Of a stretch of 64,000 nt of DNA, positions 38,550 through 52,190 are shown in pieces (the first letter of the stretch is position 1; each line of letters begins with the position of its first letter). The notes beneath the pieces are model-generated. The model was not told where the DNA came from. It saw only the letters and a list, made by a program, of their open reading frames with translations, and searched no databases. The DNA lies in contig OZ024938.1 in NCBI GenBank assembly GCA_964017235.1, forward strand, positions 61,805,816-61,869,815, given 5' to 3'. This DNA comes from Sabellastarte sp. h YS-2021. Lineage: Eukaryota; Annelida; Polychaeta; Sabellida; Sabellidae. Both the position numbers and the translations under genes were made by a program.

Positions 38550-41500
38550 TATCTCCTTAACCGTGCGAGATAGAGCGATTTCGTCGAAATTTTCGACCCA
38601 CAGGGTATCTAAGGAATGTAATCTTTGCAATTTTCCAAAAATTTTCCCCTCCCCAAAAATGGCGGCCATTTTGAATTTTCGAATTTTTGCCAAAAATGGC
38701 AAAACACAAATTTGCTTCTATCTCCTTAACCGTGCGAGATAGAGCGATTTCGTCGAAATTTTCGACCCACAGGGTAACTAAGGAATGCAATCTTTGCAAT
38801 TTTCAAAAAATTTTCCCCTCCCCAAAAAATGGCGGCCATTTTGAATTTTCGAATTTTTGCCAAAAATGGCAAAACACAAATTTCCTTCTATCTCCTTAAC
38901 CGTGCCAGATAGAGCGATTTCGTCAAAATTTTCGACCCACAGGGTATCTGAGCATTGTACTCTTGGCAATTTTTAAAAAAATTTCCCCTCCCCAAAAATG
39001 GCGGCCATTTTGAATTTTCGAATTTTTGCCAAAAATGGCAAAACACTAATTTGCTTCTATCTCCTTAACCGTGCGAGATAGAGTGATTTCGTCGAAATTT
39101 TCGACCCACAGGGTATCTAAGGAATGCAATCTTTGCAATTTTCCAAAAATTTTCCCCTCCCCAAAAATGGCGGCCATTTTGAATTTTCGAATTTTTGCCC
39201 AAAATGGCAAAACAAATTTCCTTCTATCTCCTTAACCGTGCGAGATAGAGCGATTTCGTCGAAATTTTCGACCCACAGGGTATCTAAGGAATGCAATCTT
39301 TGCAATTTTCAAAAAATTTTCCCCTCCCCAAAAATGGCGGCCATTTTGAATTTTCGAATTTTTGCCAAAAATGGCAAAACACCAATCTGCTTCTATCTCC
39401 TTAACCGTGCGAGATAGAGCGATTTCGTCAAAATTTTTGACCCACAGGGCATCTGAGCATTGTACTCTTGGTAATTTTTAAAAAATTTTCCCCTCCCCAA
39501 AAATGGCGGCCATTTTGAATTTTCGAATTTTTGCCAAAAATGGCAAAACACAAATTTGCTTCTATCTCCTTAACCGTGCCAGATAGAGCGATTTTGTCAA
39601 AATTTTCGACCCACAGGGTATCTGAGCATTGTGCTCTTGGTAATTTTTACAAAATTTTCCCCTCCCCAAAAATGGCGGCCATTTTGAATTTTCGAATTTT
39701 TGCCAAAAATGACAAAACACTAATTTGCTTCTATCTCCTTAACCGTGCGAGATAGCGCGATTTCGTCGAAATTTTCGACCCACAGGGTATCTGAGCATTG
39801 TGCTCTTGGTAATTTTCCAAAAATTTTCCCCTCCCCAAAAATGGCGGCCATTTTGAATTTTCGAATTTTTGCCAAAAATGGCAAAACACTAATTTGCTTC
39901 TATCTCCTTAACCGTGCGAGATAGAGCGATTTCGTCGAAATTTTCGACCCACAGGGTATCTAAGGAATGCAATCTTTGCAATTTTCCAAAAATTTTCCCC
40001 TCCCCAAAAATGGCAGCCATTTTGAATTTTCGAATTTTTGCCAAAAATGGCAAAACACAAATTTCCTTCTATCTCCTTAACCGTGCCAGATAGAGCGATT
40101 TCGTCAAAATTTTCGACCCACAGGGTATCTGAGCATTGTACTCTTGGTAATTTTCCAAAAATTTTCCCCTCCCCAAAAATGGCGGCCATTTTGAATTTTC
40201 GAATTTTTGCCAAAAATGGCAAAACACAAATTTGCTTCTATCTCCTTAACCGTGCCAGATAGAGCGATTTCGTCAAAATTTTCGACCCACAGGGTATCTA
40301 AGGAATGCAATCTTTGCAATTTTCCAAAAATTTTCCCCTCCCCAAAAATGGCGGCCATTTTGAATTTTCGAATTTTTGCCAAAAATGGCAAAACACAAAT
40401 TTCCTCCTATCTCCTTAACCGTGCCAGATAGAGCGATTTCGTCAAAATTTTCGACCCACAGGGTATCTGAGCATTGTACTCTTGGTAATTTTCAAAAAAT
40501 TTTCCCCTCCCCAAAAATGGCGGCCATTTGAACTTTCGAATTTTTGCCAAAAATGGCAAAACACTAATTTGCTTCTATCTCCTTAACCGTGCGAGATAGA
40601 GTGATTTCGTCGAAATTTTCGACCCACAGGGTATCTAAGGAATGCAATCTTTGCAATTTTCCAAAAATTTTCCCCTCCCCAAAAATGGCGGCCATTTTGA
40701 ATTTTCGAATTTTTGCCAAAAATGGCAAAACACAAATTTGCTTCTATCTCCTTAACCGTGCCAGATAGAGCGATTTCGTCAAAATTTTTGACCCTCAGGG
40801 TATCTGAGCATTGTGCTCTTGGTAATTTTTCCAAAAATTTTCCCCTCCCCAAAAATGGCGGCCATTTTGAATTTTCGAATTTTTGCCAAAAATGGCAAAA
40901 CACTAATTTGCTTCTATCTCCTTAACCGTGCGAGATAGAGTGATTTCGTCGAAATTTTCGACCCACAGGGTATCTAAGGAATGCAATTTTTGCAATTTTC
41001 AAAAAATTTTCCCCTCCCCAAAAATGGCGGCCATTTTGAATTTTCGAATTTTTGCCAAAAATGGCAAAACACAAATTTGCTTCTATCTCCTTAACCGTGC
41101 CAGATAGAGCGATTTCGTCAAAATTTTCGACCCACAGGGTATCTGAGCATTGTGCACTTGGTAATTTTTACAAAATTTTCCCCTCCCCAAAAATGGCGGC
41201 CATTTTGAATTTTCGAATTTTTGCCAAAAATGGCAAAACACAAATTTGCTTCTATCTCCTTAACCGTGCGAGATAGAGCGATTTCGTCGAAATTTTCGAC
41301 CCACAGGGTAACTAAGGAATGCAATCTTTGCAATTTTCCAAAAATTTTCCCCTCCCCAAAAAATGGCGGCCATTTTGAATTTTCGAATTTTTGCCAAAAA
41401 TGGCAAAACACAAATTTCCTTCTATCTCCTTAACCGTGCCAGATAGAGCGATTTCGTCAAAATTTTCGACCCACAGGGTATCTGAGCATTGTACTCTTGG

Positions 41501-44500
41501 CAATTTTTAAAAAAATTTCCCCTCCCCAAAAATGGCGGCCATTTTGAATTTTCGAATTTTTGCCAAAAATGGCAAAACACTAATTTGCTTCTATCTCCTT
41601 AACCGTGCGAGATAGAGTGATTTCGTCGAAATTTTCGACCCACAGGGTATCTAAGGAATGCAATCTTTGCAATTTTCCAAAAATTTTCCCCTCCCCAAAA
41701 ATGGCGGCCATTTTGAATTTTCGAATTTTTGCCAAAAATGGCAAAACACAAATTTGCTTCTATCTCCTTAACCGTGCGAGATAGAGCGATTTCGTCGAAA
41801 TTTTCGACCCACAGGGTATCTAAGGAATGCAATCTTTGCAATTTTCAAAAAATTTTCCCCTCCCCAAAAATGGCGGCCATTTTGAATTTTCGAATTTTTG
41901 CCAAAAATGGCAAAACACCAATCTGCTTCTATCTCCTTAACCGTCCGAGATAGAGCGATTTCGTCAAAATTTTCGACCCACAGGGCATCTGAGCATTGTA
42001 CTCTTGGTAATTTTTAAAAAATTTTCCCCTCCCCAAAAATGGCGGCCATTTTGAATTTTCGAATTTTTGCCAAAAATGGCAAAACACAAATTTGCTTCTA
42101 TCTCCTTAACCGTGCCAGATAGAGCGATTTTGTCAAAATTTTCGACCCACAGGGTATCTGAGCATTGTGCTCTTGGTAATTTTTACAAAATTTTCCCCTC
42201 CCCAAAAATGGCGGCCATTTTGAATTTTCGAATTTTTGCCAAAAATGACAAAACACTAATTTGCTTCTATCTCCTTAACCGTGCGAGATAGCGCGATTTC
42301 GTCGAAATTTTCGACCCACAGGGTATCTGAGCATTGTGCTCTTGGTAATTTTCCAAAAATTTTCCCCTCCCCAAAAATGGCGGCCATTTTGAATTTTCGA
42401 ATTTTTGCCAAAAATGGCAAAACACTAATTTGCTTCTATCTCCTTAACCGTGCGAGATAGAGCGATTTCGTCGAAATTTTCGACCCACAGGGTATCTAAG
42501 GAATGTAATCTTTGCAATTTTCCAAAAATTTTCCCCTCCCCAAAAATGGCGGCCATTTTGAATTTTCGAATTTTTGCCAAAAATGGCAAAACACAAATTT
42601 GCTTCTATCTCCTTAACCGTGCGAGATAGAGCGATTTCGTCGAAATTTTCGACCCACAGGGTAACTAAGGAATGCAATCTTTGCAATTTTCAAAAAATTT
42701 TCCCCTCCCCAAAAAATGGCGGCCATTTTGAATTTTCGAATTTTTGCCAAAAATGGCAAAACACAAATTTCCTTCTATCTCCTTAACCGTGCCAGATAGA
42801 GCGATTTCGTCAAAATTTTCGACCCACAGGGTATCTGAGCATTGTACTCTTGGCAATTTTTAAAAAAATTTCCCCTCCCCAAAAATGGCGGCCATTTTGA
42901 ATTTTCGAATTTTTGCCAAAAATGGCAAAACACTAATTTGCTTCTATCTCCTTAACCGTGCGAGATAGAGTGATTTCGTCGAAATTTTCGACCCACAGGG
43001 TATCTAAGGAATGCAATCTTTGCAATTTTCCAAAAATTTTCCCCTCCCCAAAAATGGCGGCCATTTTGAATTTTCGAATTTTTGCCCAAAATGGCAAAAC
43101 AAATTTCCTTCTATCTCCTTAACCGTGCGAGATAGAGCGATTTCGTCGAAATTTTCGACCCACAGGGTATCTAAGGAATGCAATCTTTGCAATTTTCAAA
43201 AAATTTTCCCCTCCCCAAAAATGGCGGCCATTTTGAATTTTCGAATTTTTGCCAAAAATGGCAAAACACCAATCTGCTTCTATCTCCTTAACCGTGCGAG
43301 ATAGAGCGATTTCGTCAAAATTTTTGACCCACAGGGCATCTGAGCATTGTACTCTTGGTAATTTTTAAAAAATTTTCCCCTCCCCAAAAATGGCGGCCAT
43401 TTTGAATTTTCGAATTTTTGCCAAAAATGGCAAAACACAAATTTGCTTCTATCTCCTTAACCGTGCCAGATAGAGCGATTTTGTCAAAATTTTCGACCCA
43501 CAGGGTATCTGAGCATTGTGCTCTTGGTAATTTTTACAAAATTTTCCCCTCCCCAAAAATGGCGGCCATTTTGAATTTTCGAATTTTTGCCAAAAATGAC
43601 AAAACACTAATTTGCTTCTATCTCCTTAACCGTGCGAGATAGCGCGATTTCGTCGAAATTTTCGACCCACAGGGTATCTGAGCATTGTGCTCTTGGTAAT
43701 TTTCCAAAAATTTTCCCCTCCCCAAAAATGGCGGCCATTTTGAATTTTCGAATTTTTGCCAAAAATGGCAAAACACTAATTTGCTTCTATCTCCTTAACC
43801 GTGCGAGATAGAGCGATTTCGTCGAAATTTTCGACCCACAGGGTATCTAAGGAATGCAATCTTTGCAATTTTCCAAAAATTTTCCCCTCCCCAAAAATGG
43901 CAGCCATTTTGAATTTTCGAATTTTTGCCAAAAATGGCAAAACACAAATTTCCTTCTATCTCCTTAACCGTGCCAGATAGAGCGATTTCGTCAAAATTTT
44001 CGACCCACAGGGTATCTGAGCATTGTGCTCTTGGTAATTTTTACAAAATTTTCCCCTCCCCAAAAATGGCGGCCATTTTGAATTTTCGAATTTTTGCCAA
44101 AAATGACAAAACACTAATTTGCTTCTATCTCCTTAACCGTGCGAGATAGCGCGATTTCGTCGAAATTTTCGACCCACAGGGTATCTGAGCATTGTGCTCT
44201 TGGTAATTTTCCAAAAATTTTCCCCTCCCCAAAAATGGCGGCCATTTTGAATTTTCGAATTTTTGCCAAAAATGGCAAAACACTAATTTGCTTCTATCTC
44301 CTTAACCGTGCGAGATAGAGCGATTTCGTCGAAATTTTCGACCCACAGGGTATCTAAGGAATGTAATCTTTGCAATTTTCCAAAAATTTTCCCCTCCCCA
44401 AAAATGGCGGCCATTTTGAATTTTCGAATTTTTGCCAAAAATGGCAAAACACAAATTTGCTTCTATCTCCTTAACCGTGCGAGATAGAGCGATTTCGTCG

Positions 44501-46440
44501 AAATTTTCGACCCACAGGGTAACTAAGGAATGCAATCTTTGTAATTTTTAAAAAATTTTCCCCTCCCCAAAAAATGGCGGCCATTTTGAATTTTCGAATT
44601 TTTGCCAAAAATGGCAAAACACAAATTTCCTTCTATCTCCTTAACCGTGCCAGATAGAGCGATTTCGTCAAAATTTTCGACCCACAGGGTATCTGAGCAT
44701 TGTACTCTTGGCAATTTTTAAAAAAATTTCCCCTCCCCAAAAATGGCGGCCATTTTGAATTTTCGAATTTTTGCCAAAAATGGCAAAACACTAATTTGCT
44801 TCTATCTCCTTAACCGTGCGAGATAGAGTGATTTCGTCGAAATTTTCGACCCACAGGGTATCTAAGGAATGCAATCTTTGCAATTTTCCAAAAATTTTCC
44901 CCTCCCCAAAAATGGCGGCCATTTTGAATTTTCGAATTTTTGCCCAAAATGGCAAAACAAATTTCCTTCTATCTCCTTAACCGTGCGAGATAGAGCGATT
45001 TCGTCGAAATTTTCGACCCACAGGGTATCTAAGGAATGCAATCTTTGCAATTTTCAAAAAATTTTCCCCTCCCCAAAAATGGCGGCCATTTTGAATTTTC
45101 GAATTTTTGCCAAAAATGGCAAAACACCAATCTGCTTCTATCTCCTTAACCGTGCGAGATAGAGCGATTTCGTCAAAATTTTTGACCCACAGGGCATCTG
45201 AGCATTGTACTCTTGGTAATTTTTAAAAAATTTTCCCCTCCCCAAAAATGGCGGCCATTTTGAATTTTCGAATTTTTGCCAAAAATGGCAAAACACAAAT
45301 TTGCTTCTATCTCCTTAACCGTGCCAGATAGAGCGATTTTGTCAAAATTTTCGACCCACAGGGTATCTGAGCATTGTGCTCTTGGTAATTTTTACAAAAT
45401 TTTCCCCTCCCCAAAAATGGCGGCCATTTTGAATTTTCGAATTTTTGCCAAAAATGACAAAACACTAATTTGCTTCTATCTCCTTAACCGTGCGAGATAG
45501 CGCGATTTCGTCGAAATTTTCGACCCACAGGGTATCTGAGCATTGTGCTCTTGGTAATTTTCCAAAAATTTTCCCCTCCCCAAAAATGGCGGCCATTTTG
45601 AATTTTCGAATTTTTGCCAAAAATGGCAAAACACTAATTTGCTTCTATCTCCTTAACCGTGCGAGATAGAGCGATTTCGTCGAAATTTTCGACCCACAGG
45701 GTATCTAAGGAATGCAATCTTTGCAATTTTCCAAAAATTTTCCCCTCCCTAAAAATGGCAGCCATTTTGAATTTTCGAATTTTTGCCAAAAATGGCAAAA
45801 CACAAATTTCCTTCTATCTCCTTAACCGTGCCAGATAGAGCGATTTCGTCAAAATTTTCGACCCACAGGGTATCTGAGCATTGTACTCTTGGTAATTTTC
45901 CAAAAATTTTCCCCTCCCCAAAAATGGCGGCCATTTTGAATTTTCGAATTTTTGCCAAAAATGGCAAAACACAAATTTGCTTCTATCTCCTTAACCGTGC
46001 CAGATAGAGCGATTTCGTCAAAATTTTCGACCCACAGGGTATCTAAGGAATGCAATCTTTGCAATTTTCCAAAAATTTTCCCCTCCCCAAAAATGGCGGC
46101 CATTTTGAATTTTCGAATTTTTGCCAAAAATGGCAAAACACAAATTTCCTCCTATCTCCTTAACCGTGCCAGATAGAGCGATTTCGTCAAAATTTTCGAC
46201 CCACAGGGTATCTGAGCATTGTACTCTTGGTAATTTTCCAAAAATTTTCCCCTCCCCAAAAATGGCGGCCATTTGAACTTTCGAATTTTTGCCAAAAATG
46301 GCAAAACACTAATTTGCTTCTATCTCCTTAACCGTGCGAGATAGAGTGATTTCGTCGAAATTTTCGACCCACAGGGTATCTAAGGAATGCAATCTTTGCA
46401 ATTTTCCCCTCCCCAAAAATGGCGGCCATTTTGAATTTTC
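38550..46440 (+). repeat. Overlapping higher-order repeats with 3,887-, 2,536-, 1,858- and 5,734/5,745-bp offsets
   Basis: The short monomer TTTGCCCAAAATGGCAAAAC lies at about 39196, 43083 and 44941 (offsets 3,887 and 1,858). The 39531 and 42067 monomers match at 2,536. The block at 40038-42290 recurs from 45783 to 48025, with an offset that changes from 5,745 to 5,734 because an 11-bp piece is missing near 46405. The offsets are all near whole multiples of the monomer (23, 15, 11 and 34), as unequal exchange would give. Confidence 0.85.
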
Positions 46441-49400
46441 GAATTTTTGCCAAAAATGGCAAAACACAAATTTGCTTCTATCTCCTTAACCGTGCCAGAT
46501 AGAGCGATTTCGTCAAAATTTTTGACCCTCAGGGTATCTGAGCATTGTGCTCTTGGTAATTTTTCCAAAAATTTTCCCCTCCCCAAAAATGGCGGCCATT
46601 TTGAATTTTCGAATTTTTGCCAAAAATGGCAAAACACTAATTTGCTTCTATCTCCTTAACCGTGCGAGATAGAGTGATTTCGTCGAAATTTTCGACCCAC
46701 AGGGTATCTAAGGAATGCAATTTTTGCAATTTTCAAAAAATTTTCCCCTCCCCAAAAATGGCGGCCATTTTGAATTTTCGAATTTTTGCCAAAAATGGCA
46801 AAACACAAATTTGCTTCTATCTCCTTAACCGTGCCAGATAGAGCGATTTCGTCAAAATTTTCGACCCACAGGGTATCTGAGCATTGTGCACTTGGTAATT
46901 TTTACAAAATTTTCCCCTCCCCAAAAATGGCGGCCATTTTGAATTTTCGAATTTTTGCCAAAAATGGCAAAACACAAATTTCCTTCTATCTCCTTAACCG
47001 TGCCAGATAGAGCGATTTCGTCAAAATTTTCGACCCACAGGGTATCTGAGCATTGTACTCTTGGCAATTTTTAAAAAAATTTCCCCTCCCCAAAAAATGG
47101 CGGCCATTTTGAATTTTCGAATTTTTGCCAAAAATGGCAAAACACAAATTTCCTTCTATCTCCTTAACCGTGCCAGATAGAGCGATTTCGTCAAAATTTT
47201 CGACCCACAGGGTATCTGAGCATTGTACTCTTGGCAATTTTTAAAAAAATTTCCCCTCCCCAAAAATGGCGGCCATTTTGAATTTTCGAATTTTTGCCAA
47301 AAATGGCAAAACACTAATTTGCTTCTATCTCCTTAACCGTGCGAGATAGAGTGATTTCGTCGAAATTTTCGACCCACAGGGTATCTAAGGAATGCAATCT
47401 TTGCAATTTTCCAAAAATTTTCCCCTCCCCAAAAATGGCGGCCATTTTGAATTTTCGAATTTTTGCCAAAAATGGCAAAACACAAATTTGCTTCTATCTC
47501 CTTAACCGTGCGAGATAGAGCGATTTCGTCGAAATTTTCGACCCACAGGGTATCTAAGGAATGCAATCTTTGCAATTTTCAAAAAATTTTCCCCTCCCCA
47601 AAAATGGCGGCCATTTTGAATTTTCGAATTTTTGCCAAAAATGGCAAAACACCAATCTGCTTCTATCTCCTTAACCGTCCGAGATAGAGCGATTTCGTCA
47701 AAATTTTCGACCCACAGGGCATCTGAGCATTGTACTCTTGGTAATTTTTAAAAAATTTTCCCCTCCCCAAAAATGGCGGCCATTTTGAATTTTCGAATTT
47801 TTGCCAAAAATGGCAAAACACAAATTTGCTTCTATCTCCTTAACCGTGCCAGATAGAGCGATTTTGTCAAAATTTTCGACCCACAGGGTATCTGAGCATT
47901 GTGCTCTTGGTAATTTTTACAAAATTTTCCCCTCCCCAAAAATGGCGGCCATTTTGAATTTTCGAATTTTTGCCAAAAATGGCAAAACACTAATTTGCTT
48001 CTATCTCCTTAACCGTGCGAGATAGAGCGATTTCGTCGAAATTTTCGACCCACAGGGTATCTAAGGAATGCAATCTTTGCAATTTTCCAAAAATTTTCCC
48101 CTCCCCAAAAATGGCGGCCATTTTGAATTTTCGAATTTTTGCCAAAAATGGCAAAACACAAATTTCCTTCTATCTCCTTAACCGTGCCAGATAGAGCGAT
48201 TTCGTCAAAATTTTCGACCCACAGGGTATCTGAGCATTGTACTCTTGGTAATTTTCCAAAAATTTTCCCCTCCCCAAAAATGGCGGCCATTTTGAATTTT
48301 CGAATTTTTGCCAAAAATGGCAAAACACAAATTTGCTTCTATCTCCTTAACCGTGCCAGATAGAGCGATTTCGTCAAAATTTTCGACCCACAGGGTATCT
48401 AAGGAATGCAATCTTTGCAATTTTCCAAAAATTTTCCCCTCCCCAAAAATGGCGGCCATTTTGAATTTTCGGATTTTTGCCAAAAATGGCAAAACACAAA
48501 TTTCCTCCTATCTCCTTAACCGTGCCAGATAGAGCGATTTCGTCAAAATTTTCGACCCACAGGGTATCTGAGCATTGTACTCTTGGTAATTTTTAAAAAA
48601 TTTTCCCCTCCCCAAAAATGGCGGCCATTTGAACTTTCGAATTTTTGCCAAAAATGGCAAAACACTAATTTGCTTCTATCTCCTTAACCATGCGAGATAG
48701 AGTGATTTCGTCGAAATTTTCGACCCACAGGGTATCTAAGGAATGCAATCTTTGCAATTTTCCAAAAATTTTCCCCTCCCCAAAAATGGCGGCCATTTTG
48801 AATTTTCGAATTTTTGCCAAAAATGGCAAAACACAAATTTGCTTCTATCTCCTTAACCGTGCCAGATAGAGCGATTTCGTCAAAATTTTTGACCCACAGG
48901 GTATCTGACCATTGTGCTCTTGGTAATTTTTACAAAATTTTCCCCTCCCCAAAAATGGCGGCCATTTTGAATTTTCGAATTTTTGCCAAAAATGGCAAAA
49001 CACTAATTTGCTTCTATCTCCTTAACCGTGCCAGATAGAGCGATTTCGTCGAAATTTTCGACCCACAGGGTATCTAAGGAATGTAATCTTTGCAATTTTC
49101 CAAAAATTTTCCCCTCCCCAAAAATGGCGGCCATTTTGAATTTTCGAATTTTTGCCAAAAATGGCAAAACACAAATTTGCTTCTATCTCCTTAACCGTGC
49201 GAGATAGAGCAATTTCGTCGAAATTTTCGACCCACAGGGTATCTAAGGAATGCAATCTTTGCAATTTTCCAAAAATTTTCCCCTCCCCAAAAAATGGCGG
49301 CCATTTTGAATTTTCGAATTTTTGCCAAAAATGGCAAAACACAAATTTGCTTCTATCTCCTTAACCGTGCCAGATAGAGCGATTTCGTCAAAATTTTTGA

Positions 49401-52190
49401 CCCTCAGGGTATCTGAGCATTGTGCTCTTGGTAATTTTTCCAAAAATTTTCCCCTCCCCAAAAATGGCGGCCATTTTGAATTTTCGAATTTTTGCCAAAA
49501 ATGGCAAAACACTAATTTGCTTCTATCTCCTTAACCGTGCGAGATAGAGTGATTTCGTCGAAATTTTCGACCCACAGGGTATCTAAGGAATGCAATTTTT
49601 GCAATTTTCAAAAAATTTTCCCCTCCCCAAAAATGGCGGCCATTTTGAATTTTCGAATTTTTGCCAAAAATGGCAAAACACAAATTTGCTTCTATCTCCT
49701 TAACCGTGCCAGATAGAGCGATTTCGTCAAAATTTTCGACCCACAGGGTATCTGAGCATTGTGCACTTGGTAATTTTTACAAAATTTTCCCCTCCCCAAA
49801 AATGGCGGCCATTTTGAATTTTCGAATTTTTGCCAAAAATGGCAAAACACAAATTTCCTTCTATCTCCTTAACCGTGCCAGATAGAGCGATTTCGTCAAA
49901 ATTTTCGACCCACAGGGTATCTGAGCATTGTACTCTTGGCAATTTTTAAAAAAATTTCCCCTCCCCAAAAAATGGCGGCCATTTTGAATTTTCGAATTTT
50001 TGCCAAAAATGGCAAAACACAAATTTCCTTCTATCTCCTTAACCGTGCCAGATAGAGCGATTTCGTCAAAATTTTCGACCCACAGGGTATCTGAGCATTG
50101 TACTCTTGGCAATTTTTAAAAAAATTTCCCCTCCCCAAAAATGGCGGCCATTTTGAATTTTCGAATTTTTGCCAAAAATGGCAAAACACTAATTTGCTTC
50201 TATCTCCTTAACCGTGCGAGATAGAGTGATTTCGTCGAAATTTTCGACCCACAGGGTATCTAAGGAATGCAATCTTTGCAATTTTCCAAAAATTTTCCCC
50301 TCCCCAAAAATGGCGGCCATTTTGAATTTTCGAATTTTTGCCAAAAATGGCAAAACACAAATTTGCTTCTATCTCCTTAACCGTGCGAGATAGAGCGATT
50401 TCGTCGAAATTTTCGACCCACAGGGTATCTAAGGAATGCAATCTTTGCAATTTTCAAAAAATTTTCCCCTCCCCAAAAATGGCGGCCATTTTGAATTTTC
50501 GAATTTTTGCCAAAAATGGCAAAACACCAATCTGCTTCTATCTCCTTAACCGTCCGAGATAGAGCGATTTCGTCAAAATTTTCGACCCACAGGGCATCTG
50601 AGCATTGTACTCTTGGTAATTTTTAAAAAATTTTCCCCTCCCCAAAAATGGCGGCCATTTTGAATTTTCGAATTTTTGCCAAAAATGGCAAAACACAAAT
50701 TTGCTTCTATCTCCTTAACCGTGCCAGATAGAGCGATTTTGTCAAAATTTTCGACCCACAGGGTATCTGAGCATTGTGCTCTTGGTAATTTTTACAAAAT
50801 TTTCCCCTCCCCAAAAATGGCGGCCATTTTGAATTTTCGAATTTTTGCCAAAAATGGCAAAACACTAATTTGCTTCTATCTCCTTAACCGTGCGAGATAG
50901 AGCGATTTCGTCGAAATTTTCGACCCACAGGGTATCTAAGGAATGCAATCTTTGCAATTTTCCAAAAATTTTCCCCTCCCCAAAAATGGCGGCCATTTTG
51001 AATTTTCGAATTTTTGCCAAAAATGGCAAAACACAAATTTCCTTCTATCTCCTTAACCGTGCCAGATAGAGCGATTTCGTCAAAATTTTCGACCCACAGG
51101 GTATCTGAGCATTGTACTCTTGGTAATTTTCCAAAAATTTTCCCCTCCCCAAAAATGGCGGCCATTTTGAATTTTCGAATTTTTGCCAAAAATGGCAAAA
51201 CACAAATTTGCTTCTATCTCCTTAACCGTGCCAGATAGAGCGATTTCGTCAAAATTTTCGACCCACAGGGTATCTAAGGAATGCAATCTTTGCAATTTTC
51301 CAAAAATTTTCCCCTCCCCAAAAATGGCGGCCATTTTGAATTTTCGGATTTTTGCCAAAAATGGCAAAACACAAATTTCCTCCTATCTCCTTAACCGTGC
51401 CAGATAGAGCGATTTCGTCAAAATTTTCGACCCACAGGGTATCTGAGCATTGTACTCTTGGTAATTTTTAAAAAATTTTCCCCTCCCCAAAAATGGCGGC
51501 CATTTGAACTTTCGAATTTTTGCCAAAAATGGCAAAACACTAATTTGCTTCTATCTCCTTAACCATGCGAGATAGAGTGATTTCGTCGAAATTTTCGACC
51601 CACAGGGTATCTAAGGAATGCAATCTTTGCAATTTTCCAAAAATTTTCCCCTCCCCAAAAATGGCGGCCATTTTGAATTTTCGAATTTTTGCCAAAAATG
51701 GCAAAACACAAATTTGCTTCTATCTCCTTAACCGTGCCAGATAGAGCGATTTCGTCAAAATTTTTGACCCACAGGGTATCTGACCATTGTGCTCTTGGTA
51801 ATTTTTACAAAATTTTCCCCTCCCCAAAAATGGCGGCCATTTTGAATTTTCGAATTTTTGCCAAAAATGGCAAAACACTAATTTGCTTCTATCTCCTTAA
51901 CCGTGCCAGATAGAGCGATTTCGTCGAAATTTTCGACCCACAGGGTATCTAAGGAATGTAATCTTTGCAATTTTCCAAAAATTTTCCCCTCCCCAAAAAT
52001 GGCGGCCATTTTGAATTTTCGAATTTTTGCCAAAAATGGCAAAACACAAATTTGCTTCTATCTCCTTAACCGTGCGAGATAGAGCAATTTCGTCGAAATT
52101 TTCGACCCACAGGGTATCTAAGGAATGCAATCTTTGCAATTTTCCAAAAATTTTCCCCTCCCCAAAAAATGGCGGCCATTTTGAATTTTC
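46440..52190 (+). repeat. Higher-order repeat, two consecutive 2,875-bp blocks (17 monomers each)
   Basis: Private variants recur at exactly 2,875 bp: TCTGACCATTG at 48905 and 51780, AACCATGCGAG at 48688 and 51563, TTTTCGGATTTTT near 48467 and 51342. All monomers from about 46,450 to 49,320 reappear in the same order from about 49,325 to 52,200. Confidence 0.9.
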